DNA from: JAIVJN01 sp036732565
GTDB lineage: Bacteria > Acidobacteriota > Vicinamibacteria > Vicinamibacterales > UBA2999
Direction: 5' to 3'
Length of the DNA stretch: 29,195 nucleotides
Assembly: GCA_036732565.1 (NCBI GenBank)
Contig: DAINCF010000014.1
Location: forward strand, 1 to 29,195
Made by a program: the position numbers and the translations under genes. A model generated the notes under the pieces. That model was not told the DNA's origin and did not search any database. It saw only the letters and a program-made list of their open reading frames with translations. Below, piece after piece: positions 15,309-23,724 of this stretch (its first letter is position 1; every line of letters begins with the position of its first letter).

Positions 15309-17654
15309 ATGGAATGCGTCGTCGGACCGCGAAGCGGTCCCCGCGCGCCGAGCGCGCGAAGCAAGATAGTCGGTTTGTTCGCTTTGTTTTTCGTCGCCCC
15401 CACACTCGCCGTCGCTCAGCAGGGATCGGGTCCCGACGCCAGCGCTGGCATCGCCGTCGTCATCGATGGGTCACCCGCACCGATTGCACCCGAGACCATC
15501 ACCCGCGACGAGCGCCAGCGCGCGACCGTGCGGGCGATCCGCCTCACGGAGCCCCTGCGCGTCGATGGCGCGCTCGATGAGGAGGTCTACCTCGCGGAGA
15601 AGCCGTTCGGCGATCTGATTCAGGTCGTCCCCAAGCCGGGCGCGCCGTCGAGCGAGCGCAGCGACGTCTGGGTGACGTTCGACGACACGCACATCTACGT
15701 CACCTGTCGATGTTGGGACTCGGCGCCGCCGGATCAGTGGGTCGCCAACGAGCTCCGGCGCGATACCAATCAGCTGCGGCAGAACGATCACTTCGGCGTG
15801 ATGTTCGACACCTTCTACGATCGCCGTAGCGGCTTCATGTTCTACGCGAACACGCTCGGGGCCCTCGCCGATTACTCCGTCGTCGACGAAGGCGGATCGA
15901 ACACCGACTGGAATCCGGTGTGGAACGTCCGCACCGGTCGCTTCGACGGCGGCTGGACGATGGAGATGGCGATTCCGTTCAAGTCCCTTCGCTACATATC
16001 CGGGGCGAATCAAGTCTGGGGTATTCAGTTGCGCCGCTCCATCCGGCGCAAGAACGAGTGGACCTATCTGACGCCCGTGCCGGTCGCTCTGGCGGGCCCG
16101 CAGGCGCTCAATCGCATCTCCGCCGCCGGAACGCTCGTGGGCCTCGACCTGCCACCGGCCAGCAAGAACCTCGAGCTCAAGCCGTACGCGATCTCCCGAT
16201 TGACGACGGATCGTCTGCGCACTCCACCCATTGCCGACGATCTCGATGCCACGGTCGGCGGTGACGTCAAATATGGCGTCACGGCCAATCTCACCGCCGA
16301 CTTCACCTTCAACACGGATTTCGCGCAGGTGGAGGTCGACGAGCAGCAGGTCAACCTCACGCGCTTCAGCCTGTTCTTTCCGGAGAAGCGAGACTTCTTC
16401 CTCGAAGGGCGCGGCATCTTCGACTTCGCGCGCGGCGGTTCCGGCGCCGGGAACCTTGGACAGAACACGACCACCGACACGCCGTATCTCTTCTACAGCC
16501 GGCGCATCGGGCTGAATCGCAGTCGGGTCATACCGATTGACGCCGGCGGCCGGCTCACCGGGAAGGTGGGGGAGTACGGCATCGGCATCATGAACATCCA
16601 GACCGGCGACGAGGACGTGTCCAGCACCCAACCGACGAACTTCAGCGTCGTCCGGGTCAAGCGCGACATCCTTCGGCGCAGCACCATCGGGGCGATGGTC
16701 ACCAACCGATCGCATTCCACGCTGGTGTCGGGCTCGAACCAGGCCTACGGCGTGGACGGCGCGTTCGCCTTCTACCAGAACATCGCGCTCGGAGGCTACT
16801 ACGCGCGGACGGAATCGCCGGCGTTGAACGGCGATAACGAGAGCTACCAGGCGAAGTTCGATTACGTGCCGGATCGCTACGGCGTGCAGCTGGAATATCT
16901 GAAGGTCGGCGACGATTTCAATCCGGAGGTCGGCTTCATCCGTCGCGACGACTTCCGCCGGTCGTTCGCGTCGTTCCGCTTCAGTCCGCGTCCGACGTCG
17001 ATCCAGTCCGTCCGCAAGTTCACGTATCAGGGAACGATCGAACACTTCGTCAACGGAGGCGGCGCGGTCGAGACCAAGACGCAATCGGGCCGCTTCAACA
17101 CCGAATTCCAGAACAGCGATCAGTTCACCGTCGAGGCGACGAACAACTACGAGCTCCTGCTGGCGCCGTTCAGCGTCGGCGGCGGGGTCACGCTGCCGGT
17201 GGGCGGCTACGACTTCCGCGACGTCATCGTGTCGTACCAGCTCGGCGCGCAGCGGCGGCTCTCCGGGACGGCCGCGCTGCAGGTCGGCGAGTTCTACGAC
17301 GGTACGATCACCGGCATCAGCTACACCGGCGGTCGGGTCAGTCTGACGGAGCGCTTCTCGCTGGAGCCTGGCCTCACGATCAATCGCATCGAGCTGCCCA
17401 TCGGCGACGTCACCACCAAGCTGCTCCGCACGCGCGTCGATTACGGCTTCTCGCCGCGCATGTTCGCCAGCGCGCTGCTGCAATACAACTCGAACGACAA
17501 CGCATTCAGCAGTAACCTCCGCTTCCGCTGGGAGTACATTCCCGGCAGCGAGTTCTTCCTCGTGTGGACCGATGAGCGAGATACGAGAAACGGAGGGATC
17601 GGCTTGAGAAACCGGGCCTTTGTCGCCAAGGTGACGCGACTGCTCCGGTTCTGA
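15309..17654 (+). CDS. Outer-membrane DUF5916 protein with N-terminal CBM9-like domain
   Basis: A 781-residue exported protein. After a signal peptide (IVGLFALFFVAPTLAVAQQ, residues 20-38) comes a carbohydrate-binding-family-9-like beta domain from about 65 to 225 (IRLTEPLRVDGALDEEVYLAEKPF, VWVTFDDTHIYVTCRCWD, DHFGVMFDTFYDRRSGFMFYANTLGALADYSV, GGWTMEMAIPFKSLRY). The rest matches DUF5916, with LTADFTFNTDFAQVEVDEQQVNLTRFSLFFPEKRDFFLEG and alternating beta strands, ending in a C-terminal Phe typical of outer-membrane barrels. The family sits in the outer membrane; its substrate is unknown. The start is uncertain: the first 18 codons contain two small hairpins (15324-15340, 15342-15358) and an Arg/Pro-rich peptide, but no better start exists except a TTG at 15375 that would remove the basic n-region. 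Confidence 0.89.
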   Translation: MECVVGPRSGPRAPSARSKIVGLFALFFVAPTLAVAQQGSGPDASAGIAVVIDGSPAPIAPETITRDERQRATVRAIRLTEPLRVDGALDEEVYLAEKPFGDLIQVVPKPGAPSSERSDVWVTFDDTHIYVTCRCWDSAPPDQWVANELRRDTNQLRQNDHFGVMFDTFYDRRSGFMFYANTLGALADYSVVDEGGSNTDWNPVWNVRTGRFDGGWTMEMAIPFKSLRYISGANQVWGIQLRRSIRRKNEWTYLTPVPVALAGPQALNRISAAGTLVGLDLPPASKNLELKPYAISRLTTDRLRTPPIADDLDATVGGDVKYGVTANLTADFTFNTDFAQVEVDEQQVNLTRFSLFFPEKRDFFLEGRGIFDFARGGSGAGNLGQNTTTDTPYLFYSRRIGLNRSRVIPIDAGGRLTGKVGEYGIGIMNIQTGDEDVSSTQPTNFSVVRVKRDILRRSTIGAMVTNRSHSTLVSGSNQAYGVDGAFAFYQNIALGGYYARTESPALNGDNESYQAKFDYVPDRYGVQLEYLKVGDDFNPEVGFIRRDDFRRSFASFRFSPRPTSIQSVRKFTYQGTIEHFVNGGGAVETKTQSGRFNTEFQNSDQFTVEATNNYELLLAPFSVGGGVTLPVGGYDFRDVIVSYQLGAQRRLSGTAALQVGEFYDGTITGISYTGGRVSLTERFSLEPGLTINRIELPIGDVTTKLLRTRVDYGFSPRMFASALLQYNSNDNAFSSNLRFRWEYIPGSEFFLVWTDERDTRNGGIGLRNRAFVAKVTRLLRF

Positions 17655-17716
17655 TCCAGCGGCGCCGCCCAGAGAATTGGTGAAATCGGCGAAATCTGCG
17701 GCTGAGTAAGTCGGCG
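17655..17716. repeat. Intergenic repeat AATCGGCGAAATCTGCGGC between convergent genes
   Basis: The 62-base gap between two convergent stops includes GAATTGGTGAAATCGGCGAAATCTGCGGC. The 19-mer AATCGGCGAAATCTGCGGC (17684-17702) recurs exactly, inverted, at 24703-24721 in the gap after the truncated haemoglobin gene. No classical terminator hairpin is seen. Confidence 0.7.
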
Positions 17717-19996
17717 CTAATCGACAATGGGCTCGAAGGTCAGCTGTCGAATGACCGCGCCCAGCCGGCGCGTGTCTGCTGAGGCGCCAGCGGTTGCGGG
17801 TGAGATCAGCTCGGCGACGCGGATGGTGAAGGTGTTGATCCCGCGTTGCACGAGCGAGGCGGGAATGAGCCACTCGCCTTCGCCGGCCCACGGACCAACC
17901 GGGTGAATCACGGTGCCGTTCCAGGACACGCTGAGCGCGCCGGGCATTGCGGAGCTGGCGGCTAGTGCCCCGCTCATGCGAACCCGTATCGGCTGAGTCC
18001 GCGTGACCGCGACGTGGACATCCGCCTCGAAGTCACCAGTCCAGCGGAAAGCCTCGTCACCGCGTCCTTCGCCGTTATGCCAGCCGGCGCCGAACCAGTC
18101 GTCGACATCGAAGAGCACCTTCACGGGTGAAGCAGCCAGCGGCGGCACACGCGGCATTCGCACGCCGTCCCCGAGCTCGATGATGTAGCCCGTGGTGAGC
18201 CGTTCGTCGCGAATCGCGGGAGGTACTGGACGATCGCAGGGGCCGACCGTCCACCCCTCCGTCGCGGCCGTCCACGGATCGAACGTCGCGATGGCCATCC
18301 CCTCATCGGCACGCGCGGCCGGCTGACGATTGATGACGATGCGTGGGCTTGGCGCGGTCTCGATGCCAATGCGGGCGGGAACGGATCGTGGCGCGCCAGC
18401 CAGCACGTGCCCGTACTCGACGTCGAGGCCCTCCTCGGCTGCGATGCTGACGCGCGGCGAGCCAGTGCCGACATGGGCGAGGAGCGCGGGGTTCTCGGCG
18501 GTCAGCAGCGACGTGTCTTGAGTGAGTTGCGACACGAGATCGCGGCAGAAGCCATCGGCGGCGCGGCCACGCACCGCCACTGTCATCCAGACCCGCTCCG
18601 GCTGCGAGGCCAGGAAGCGCGCGGCGGACGGGTAGGCCACGTCGAACGGCGTGTGCCACGCGGGCGAACCAGTCAACCGCGGCTCCAGGCGGCCGATGGC
18701 AATCACCGCCCGGTCGCGCGGGATGGCGCGCAGCACGTCAATGGCCCCGGCAACCCGGGACGCCGCAACGGCATCAGGCGCGGCGAGCAGCGCGCGCCCG
18801 ACCGCCACACGATCGGCAAACCACACCGCGCCACTCAGAGTGGTTGGCGCTGCCTCGACGAAGGCCTGCATTTGAGCGGTCTTGATCGGCACGCTCCAGT
18901 GGATCGGCTCCATGAATCCTCGCAACCCGATGAATGCGCTCGTCAACACCACGAGTGTCATCGCGCCGGTGCCCGGCTGAGTGGCGACCCATGAGAGGCC
19001 GAGTCCGATGAGCACGACGAAGACGAGACGTGCAGGTGCGGCGGCAACGACCGGATCCGGAAGCCACGTCCCCCACAGGGCCATGACCAGCGCGGCGATC
19101 GCGAGGGTGCAGGCGACGGCGAGCCGCCGGCTGTGGCGACGCATCAAGCCCAGTGCGGCCAGTGGTATCGACAGCAGCATCGGCGCCGGCGCAGCCAGGC
19201 CGATGGCCGACAACAGATCCAGAGGATGAGACGGCTGCAGACCCTCTGCGAATCGGCCGGTCACGAGCCCGGTGGCCATCGCCACTGGACCTGGCCAGTC
19301 AATTGGCAAATCGAGTGGCACGGGGCCATGGCGTGCGAGCAGCCACGCCGAGCCGAGCAGGGCAGTCGCGAGCGTCGCCGCTCCACAGAGGGCGATTCGG
19401 CCGCGCGGACCGTTTGCGGCGAACGCCCATTCCGCTATCCAGATTGCCGCCGCGAACGCGACAAACGTTGCGTGCGTGGCGACGCCCACGACGGTGACGG
19501 CGGAAGCCAGACCAATTCGCAGGTAAGCCGCTGGTGAGGAGGCGGACCACGCTAGTATGAGGGCCGGGCCGACGAGCATCAGCAGAGCATGGCTGACGCT
19601 CGCGGCCGGTGCGACGGGCAACACCGAGCCGACGGTCGCTGCGGACAACGGCATCGCGATGAGAGGCGAGACTCCGGCACGTCGGAGGACGAGGAACAAG
19701 ACGCCCGCGGCGATAGCCGTGAGCGTGGCGGCCGATGCCCGAACGTCGCCCGCCGTCGACGCGTTGGTCAGGGGATCGATGACACGAACCAATCCGTTCG
19801 CAACCGACGTCGAGCCGTGCACGGCCGAGTGCCAGAGCGGCGCCGCCAGCTGGAACCACGCGGGTTCAGCGGCGAGACTTCGATCGTCGGCCCAGGCGTC
19901 GATGGCGGCGCGGCGGTGGAGCAGACCCGCGGCTGTGGCCACGCACAGCATTGTCCCTACAGTAGGCAGCCGCCCGCGGATGTCACGTGTGTTCAT
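17717..19996 (-). CDS. Polytopic membrane protein with C-terminal beta-sandwich-like domain (GT-C-like, function unknown)
   Basis: A 759-residue protein I cannot name with certainty. Residues 1-370 are strongly hydrophobic with about nine to eleven helices (for example LTAIAAGVLFLVLRRAGVS, HALLMLVGPALILAWSA, LVFVVLIGLGLSWVATQ), in the style of GT-C glycosyltransferases or PMT-like proteins. About residues 380-600 are a soluble region. The last 130 residues (DVDDWFGAGWHNGEGRGDEAFRWTGD... LSVSWNGTVI... ending in DTRRLGAVIRQLTFE) resemble a galactose-binding/jelly-roll domain that I recall at the C-terminus of some bacterial glycosyltransferase-type membrane proteins, where the end reads SDxRxLGVxV. 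The start at 19996 is 63 bases from the divergent membrane protein at 20060, suggesting a shared control region and a common envelope-glycan task. Confidence 0.72.
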   Translation of the reverse strand: MNTRDIRGRLPTVGTMLCVATAAGLLHRRAAIDAWADDRSLAAEPAWFQLAAPLWHSAVHGSTSVANGLVRVIDPLTNASTAGDVRASAATLTAIAAGVLFLVLRRAGVSPLIAMPLSAATVGSVLPVAPAASVSHALLMLVGPALILAWSASSPAAYLRIGLASAVTVVGVATHATFVAFAAAIWIAEWAFAANGPRGRIALCGAATLATALLGSAWLLARHGPVPLDLPIDWPGPVAMATGLVTGRFAEGLQPSHPLDLLSAIGLAAPAPMLLSIPLAALGLMRRHSRRLAVACTLAIAALVMALWGTWLPDPVVAAAPARLVFVVLIGLGLSWVATQPGTGAMTLVVLTSAFIGLRGFMEPIHWSVPIKTAQMQAFVEAAPTTLSGAVWFADRVAVGRALLAAPDAVAASRVAGAIDVLRAIPRDRAVIAIGRLEPRLTGSPAWHTPFDVAYPSAARFLASQPERVWMTVAVRGRAADGFCRDLVSQLTQDTSLLTAENPALLAHVGTGSPRVSIAAEEGLDVEYGHVLAGAPRSVPARIGIETAPSPRIVINRQPAARADEGMAIATFDPWTAATEGWTVGPCDRPVPPAIRDERLTTGYIIELGDGVRMPRVPPLAASPVKVLFDVDDWFGAGWHNGEGRGDEAFRWTGDFEADVHVAVTRTQPIRVRMSGALAASSAMPGALSVSWNGTVIHPVGPWAGEGEWLIPASLVQRGINTFTIRVAELISPATAGASADTRRLGAVIRQLTFEPIVD

Positions 19997-20059
19997 GCAG
20001 GGAGGGTGTGCTGGAGCACGACTGGGTGCACAGGATAGCGGGCCGAACCCACCGTCGCA

Positions 20060-21565
20060 ATGACATTGGTGGCTTCAACCCTCACCCGGCGCGTCTGCCT
20101 CGCTCTTGTGGCTGTCGTCGTGTTGGCGCGATGCGCGCCGATCCTCGCGTGGGGCGACATTTACTTCGATGCTGATGAGGCGGTCGTCGGCCTGATGGCA
20201 AGGCACGCCGCCGAGGGCACCGCCTTTCCAGTCTTTCAGTACGCGTTGAAATACGTTCTGATGGTCGAAGCCTGGCTGGCGGCGCCAGTCATGGCCCTCG
20301 CCGACAGTTCGATCCTCTCGCTGAAGTCGGTGCCGGTCGCGCTGAACGTCGCCACGGCGACGCTGCTGTATGCCATGCTCACCGCGACACCCGCGCTCGC
20401 CCCGACGGCGGCGCTGCTGGCGGTTGCGCCATTTGCCCTGCCTGGTGAGATCACGGCTCAAGAGCTGACCGAAGCCATCGGGATGAACATCGAGCCGCTG
20501 ATGTTCACGATGTTGCTGTGGCTGTTGCGCGAACGACCGTTTCTGCTCGGGGTCACGGCCGCCGTGGCGGTGAAGAATCGCGAATTCGCGTTCTACGCGA
20601 TCGCGGCCCTGATCGTCGTGGATCTGTTGCGAGATCGCTCCGCGAGGCTGTGGCGCGGCCGTATCGTGGCGCTGGTGGCGTTCGCCCTGGTCTGGTCGGG
20701 CATCGAAGTGCTGCGGCTGCACTCCTCGCCGCTCGGCCCGCATTCCAGTATGGCGATGTTGACCGACCGGGGCGACAACATGTCGGTGGCCGTGGGTGCA
20801 ATGTGCATCGAGCCAAGCCTCATGGCCGGCGATCTGTGGCGGACGGTAACGGAAATGCTGCCCGCGCAGTTGGGTGTGGTCTCCGATCCCCGGTCGATGG
20901 CGCGCGGCTATGGCGCCCAGCCGCTCGAAGCCGCATGGCTCTGGGTCCCACTCGTCGCGGTGCTCGCCGCCGGCGCCGGACGCGGTGTGCTCCGGGCGTG
21001 GCGCATAGGACCCTCCTCCGTGACCTGGCTGGGCGTCTATCTCATGCTCACCGGGGCGCAGGCGGTCGTCGTCTACGCCTTGACGCGATGCGGCCATGTC
21101 TCGCCGTTCACGATGCGCTACACGCTGCTGTCGCTGTTCATTCCGGCGGGAGCGATCGCGCTGGCTCTGGAACGCGAGACGCATCGGGCCGTCCGCGCGA
21201 TCGTCTTCGGCATGGTGATACTGTGGGTCGGCGTGAGCGGCCTCGGTCACGTAACGCTCGTGCGGGCGCTGAGCGACGCCCAACCGCAGGGGACCTACCG
21301 CCGTCTAGCCATCCACTTGGAACAGCAGGGTGTCCGGTACATCATCAGTGACTATTGGACGGGCTATAACGTCGCGTTCCTGACCAACGAGCGCATCACG
21401 GCGTTGACGAACTTCGAGCGGGTCCACGACTACACTTTGGCCGTAGGCGCGAACCTCGATCGCGCCGTCGAAGTGCGGCGCAGCAACGACCAGCGGTGTG
21501 AGGGCGCCGCGACCGTCGCCGGATTCTACATATGTCCACCGAGAGAGCTGCCTCATCCACCGTGA
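20060..21565 (+). CDS. GT-C-like polytopic membrane protein (ArnT/PMT-style glycosyltransferase candidate)
   Basis: A 501-residue multi-spanning protein. After the first helix (residues 12-31) comes an acidic loop with DIYFDADEAVVGLMARH; the D37-A-D39-E40 motif right after helix 1 is where GT-C enzymes (ArnT, PMT, DUF2029/GT39-like) carry their catalytic acidic residues. Seven or more further helices follow (LSLKSVPVALNVATATLLYAML, APTAALLAVAPFALPG, LMFTMLLWLLRERPFLLGVTAAVAV, and others). A small soluble tail (LAIHLEQQGVRYIISDYWTGYNVAFLTNERI) completes the protein, as in other polyprenyl-phosphate-sugar-dependent transferases. It overlaps the downstream UbiA-like gene by 34 bases, implying cotranscription with a lipid-carrier enzyme. 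Donor and acceptor are not identifiable from sequence. Confidence 0.75.
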   Translation: MTLVASTLTRRVCLALVAVVVLARCAPILAWGDIYFDADEAVVGLMARHAAEGTAFPVFQYALKYVLMVEAWLAAPVMALADSSILSLKSVPVALNVATATLLYAMLTATPALAPTAALLAVAPFALPGEITAQELTEAIGMNIEPLMFTMLLWLLRERPFLLGVTAAVAVKNREFAFYAIAALIVVDLLRDRSARLWRGRIVALVAFALVWSGIEVLRLHSSPLGPHSSMAMLTDRGDNMSVAVGAMCIEPSLMAGDLWRTVTEMLPAQLGVVSDPRSMARGYGAQPLEAAWLWVPLVAVLAAGAGRGVLRAWRIGPSSVTWLGVYLMLTGAQAVVVYALTRCGHVSPFTMRYTLLSLFIPAGAIALALERETHRAVRAIVFGMVILWVGVSGLGHVTLVRALSDAQPQGTYRRLAIHLEQQGVRYIISDYWTGYNVAFLTNERITALTNFERVHDYTLAVGANLDRAVEVRRSNDQRCEGAATVAGFYICPPRELPHPP

Positions 21566-22539
21566 CGCCGGACGCCGCCGGCGTCAGCGGCGTGATGGCG
21601 TATGTCCGCATGGCACGCCTGGATCACTGGGCGAAGAACGTCCTGATGGTGCCGGGCATCGCCATCGCCGTGTTCTATCAGCCCGAACGCTTGACGCTGG
21701 CAGGCGTGTGGTCGCTGGTCCTGACGGTCGCCGCGACGTGTCTGGTCGCGTCCAGCAACTACGTGCTGAACGAGTTGCTCGATGCCAAGACCGATCGCTT
21801 CCATCCACACAAATCGGCGCGGCCGGCGGCGTCGGGCGCGGTGCGGCCGACCTGGGCGCTGGTCGAGTGGTTCGCGCTCGCGGGCGCGGGATTCGCCCTC
21901 GCCTGGAGCGTAAACATCCCAGTCCTCCTTGCGGCCGTGGCGTTGTGGATCATGGGCCTGCTCTACAACGTGCCGCCCGTACGTTTGAAAGACTGGGCGT
22001 ATCTCGATGTGCTCAGCGAGTCGGCCAACAACCCGTTGCGTCTCGCCTTGGGGTGGTTCGTGCTGATTCCCGATCGGCTGCCGCCGTTCTCACTGGTGCT
22101 CGCGTACTGGATGAGCGGCGCGTTCCTGATGGCCGTGAAGCGTCTGTCGGAATATCGCGAGCTGTCGCTGCAGAAGGTCGCCGGATCGTATCGACGCTCG
22201 TTCGAGTCCTACACGGAAGAGACCCTGCTCGTCAGCAGCGTCTTCTACGCCGCGCTCGGCTCCCAGTTCGGCGGCATGTTCATCCTGCGCTATCGACTGG
22301 AGCTGGTGCTGCTGGCGCCCTTCGTGGCCGGGCTGTTTGCCTACTACGTGCGCATCTCCTACAAGCCGCTGAGCGCCGTGCAGCACCCGGAGCGCCTGTA
22401 TCGCGAGCCGGCGCTCTCGGCGTACTTGGTCCTCTGCCTGGTGCTGTTCGTGGTCCTGATGTTCGTGCAGATTCCCGTGCTCTACGAGTGGTTCAGCGTC
22501 GAGCCCGCGGGTGTGGCCCCGCTCTGGAATATCAGCTGA
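21532..22539 (+). CDS. UbiA-family prenyltransferase (polyprenyl-phosphate phosphoribosyltransferase-like)
   Basis: A 335-residue integral-membrane enzyme. The first aspartate-rich motif is N80-E-L-L-D84-A-K-T-D88, a variant of NDxxDxxxD, followed by RFHPHKSARPAASG (89-102). The HPxKxxRPxAxG stretch is shared with decaprenyl-phosphate phosphoribosyltransferases (Rv3806c-like), which move phosphoribose onto a polyprenyl phosphate. The second motif region reads WAYLDVLSESANNPLRLALGW, somewhat unlike quinone-pathway UbiA enzymes, and a basic AVKRLSEYREL follows. Seven to nine helices are expected. The start at 21532 lies inside the upstream GT-C-like gene, so the two are translationally coupled; this supports a role in supplying or transferring a polyprenyl-linked pentose for an envelope glycan rather than in quinone synthesis. 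The phosphoribosyl assignment is an inference from the motif. Confidence 0.87.
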   Translation: MSTERAASSTVTPDAAGVSGVMAYVRMARLDHWAKNVLMVPGIAIAVFYQPERLTLAGVWSLVLTVAATCLVASSNYVLNELLDAKTDRFHPHKSARPAASGAVRPTWALVEWFALAGAGFALAWSVNIPVLLAAVALWIMGLLYNVPPVRLKDWAYLDVLSESANNPLRLALGWFVLIPDRLPPFSLVLAYWMSGAFLMAVKRLSEYRELSLQKVAGSYRRSFESYTEETLLVSSVFYAALGSQFGGMFILRYRLELVLLAPFVAGLFAYYVRISYKPLSAVQHPERLYREPALSAYLVLCLVLFVVLMFVQIPVLYEWFSVEPAGVAPLWNIS

Positions 22540-22546
22540 GATCTTG

Positions 22547-22628
22547 GCAGGCCTGACCGCCTCCGCCAAGGCTTCGGCGAGTCACGCCGCAGCGCAAAGC
22601 GCGAAGGCGGAAGGCCTGCGCTACGTAG
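22547..22628. repeat. Palindromic intergenic element (GCAGGCCT type), copy B
   Basis: The left arm GCAGGCCTGACCGCC (22547-22561) pairs imperfectly with the right arm GGCGGAAGGCCTGC (22606-22619). AAGGCCTGCGCTACGTA (22611-22627) is identical to bases 4282-4298 of copy A, and CGCCTCCGCCAAGGCTTCGGCG (22558-22579) matches 5445-5466 at 21 of 22 bases. The element lies between the convergent UbiA-like and hydrolase genes, and it supplies the TAG stop (22621-22623) of the hydrolase. Confidence 0.75.
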
Positions 22629-23664
22629 TGCGCCACGTGCGGCGCGAGAACCGGCCGCGTCGGACGCGTGCCAGCGGCGACCCGTGTCCCTGCAGGAACG
22701 CCTCGAGCTCGGCGACGACGGCGTCGGGGGCATCTTCCTGAAGATTGTGGCCGGTGGGCAGCGATCGCCCCGTGACGGTCAGCGCGCGTTCGCGCCAGAT
22801 GTCGAGGATGTCATAGAGACGGCCCATCGGTGCCTTGGCGCCCCACAGCGCGAGCAGGGGGCACGCGATCTTCTTGTCGAGGTCCTGTTTGTCGTGCTCG
22901 AGATCGATCGACGCGCCGGCACGATAGTCCTCGCACATCGCGTGAATGTTCGCCGGGTCCCGCCGCACGCGGAGATACTCCGCCTCGACCTCGGACGTCA
23001 TGCGCGCCGCCTGGCGCTCGATGTCCTCCTTCAACTGGTTTTCGGGCGCGGGCGCCGCGCGCAGGTAGTTGAACCAGTGGAAGTAGGCCTGCACGAACTC
23101 GATCGTGACGTGCGTGTAGAGGTAGTACGTGGGCACGATATCCAGCACCGCGAGCCGACTGACGGCCTGGGGATGATCGAGCGCCATCCTGTGCGCAACG
23201 CGTCCGCCGCGATCGTGGCCGACGACCGCGAAGCTGTCGAAGCCGAGGTGGCGCATGACCTCGACCTGATCGAGCGCCATCGCGCGCTTGGCGTAGCCGG
23301 TGTGGTTCTCGCCGTCGGGCGGCTTGCTGCTATCACCATAGCCGCGCAGATCGGTCACCACCACCGTGTGGGTTCGCGCGAGCGCCGGGGCGGCCAGCCG
23401 CCAGGAGATCATCGACTGCGGCGCGCCGTGCAGGAGCAGCAGCGGCGGGCCTTGGCCACCGACCACGCCGTTGATGGTGGCCCCGGTCACCTGAACCGTG
23501 ATTGGCTTGAAGCCTGGGAAGAACCGCGCACCTGGACTGCCGCCGGGAACCGCCTGCGACTCGGCCACCGCCGCGGCGGCCGTGCCCGGCATCGCCGTCG
23601 CCGAGACCAGGGCGGACATCTGCCGGAGGATGTCCCGGCGGGTCAGCGTGTCTTTCGGCCTCAC
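22621..23664 (-). CDS. Tat-signal alpha/beta hydrolase, (fluoro/halo)acetate dehalogenase-like
   Basis: A 347-residue hydrolase. The GTG at 23664 opens a Tat-type signal (TRRDILRQ at 8-15, then SALVSATAMPGTAAAA), so export as a folded enzyme is predicted; a frame running on to 24057 has no coding character. The mature domain has HGAPQ (oxyanion side, 79-83), DLRGYGDS (105-112), and the nucleophile elbow GHDRGGR with Asp151 and Arg152/Arg155. It also has H196-W197 (AYFHWF) and Y247 (EDYRAG), the positions that bind the halide in fluoroacetate dehalogenases, plus D175 (LDIVPTY) and H306 (PTGHN). Known enzymes of this family cleave C-F or C-Cl bonds of haloacetates. The C-terminal tail is basic and its stop lies in repeat DNA. 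No ribosome site is clear. The small secreted protein at 23725 diverges from it. Confidence 0.91.
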   Translation of the reverse strand: MRPKDTLTRRDILRQMSALVSATAMPGTAAAAVAESQAVPGGSPGARFFPGFKPITVQVTGATINGVVGGQGPPLLLLHGAPQSMISWRLAAPALARTHTVVVTDLRGYGDSSKPPDGENHTGYAKRAMALDQVEVMRHLGFDSFAVVGHDRGGRVAHRMALDHPQAVSRLAVLDIVPTYYLYTHVTIEFVQAYFHWFNYLRAAPAPENQLKEDIERQAARMTSEVEAEYLRVRRDPANIHAMCEDYRAGASIDLEHDKQDLDKKIACPLLALWGAKAPMGRLYDILDIWRERALTVTGRSLPTGHNLQEDAPDAVVAELEAFLQGHGSPLARVRRGRFSRRTWRTT

Positions 23665-23724
23665 GGTCGCAGCATACCGCAGCTGGATGCCCCGAGTAGC
23701 GGTAGAATCCCTCGGGGGACGACT

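Noticed and set aside
15471..17891. 806-residue minus-strand frame opposite the DUF5916 gene
   Set aside because: Composition of an antisense shadow, no signal or domain, whereas the plus strand encodes a recognisable family.
22684..23724. Long N-terminal extension of the small secreted protein
   Set aside because: Antisense to the hydrolase gene; the signal peptide begins at 23725.
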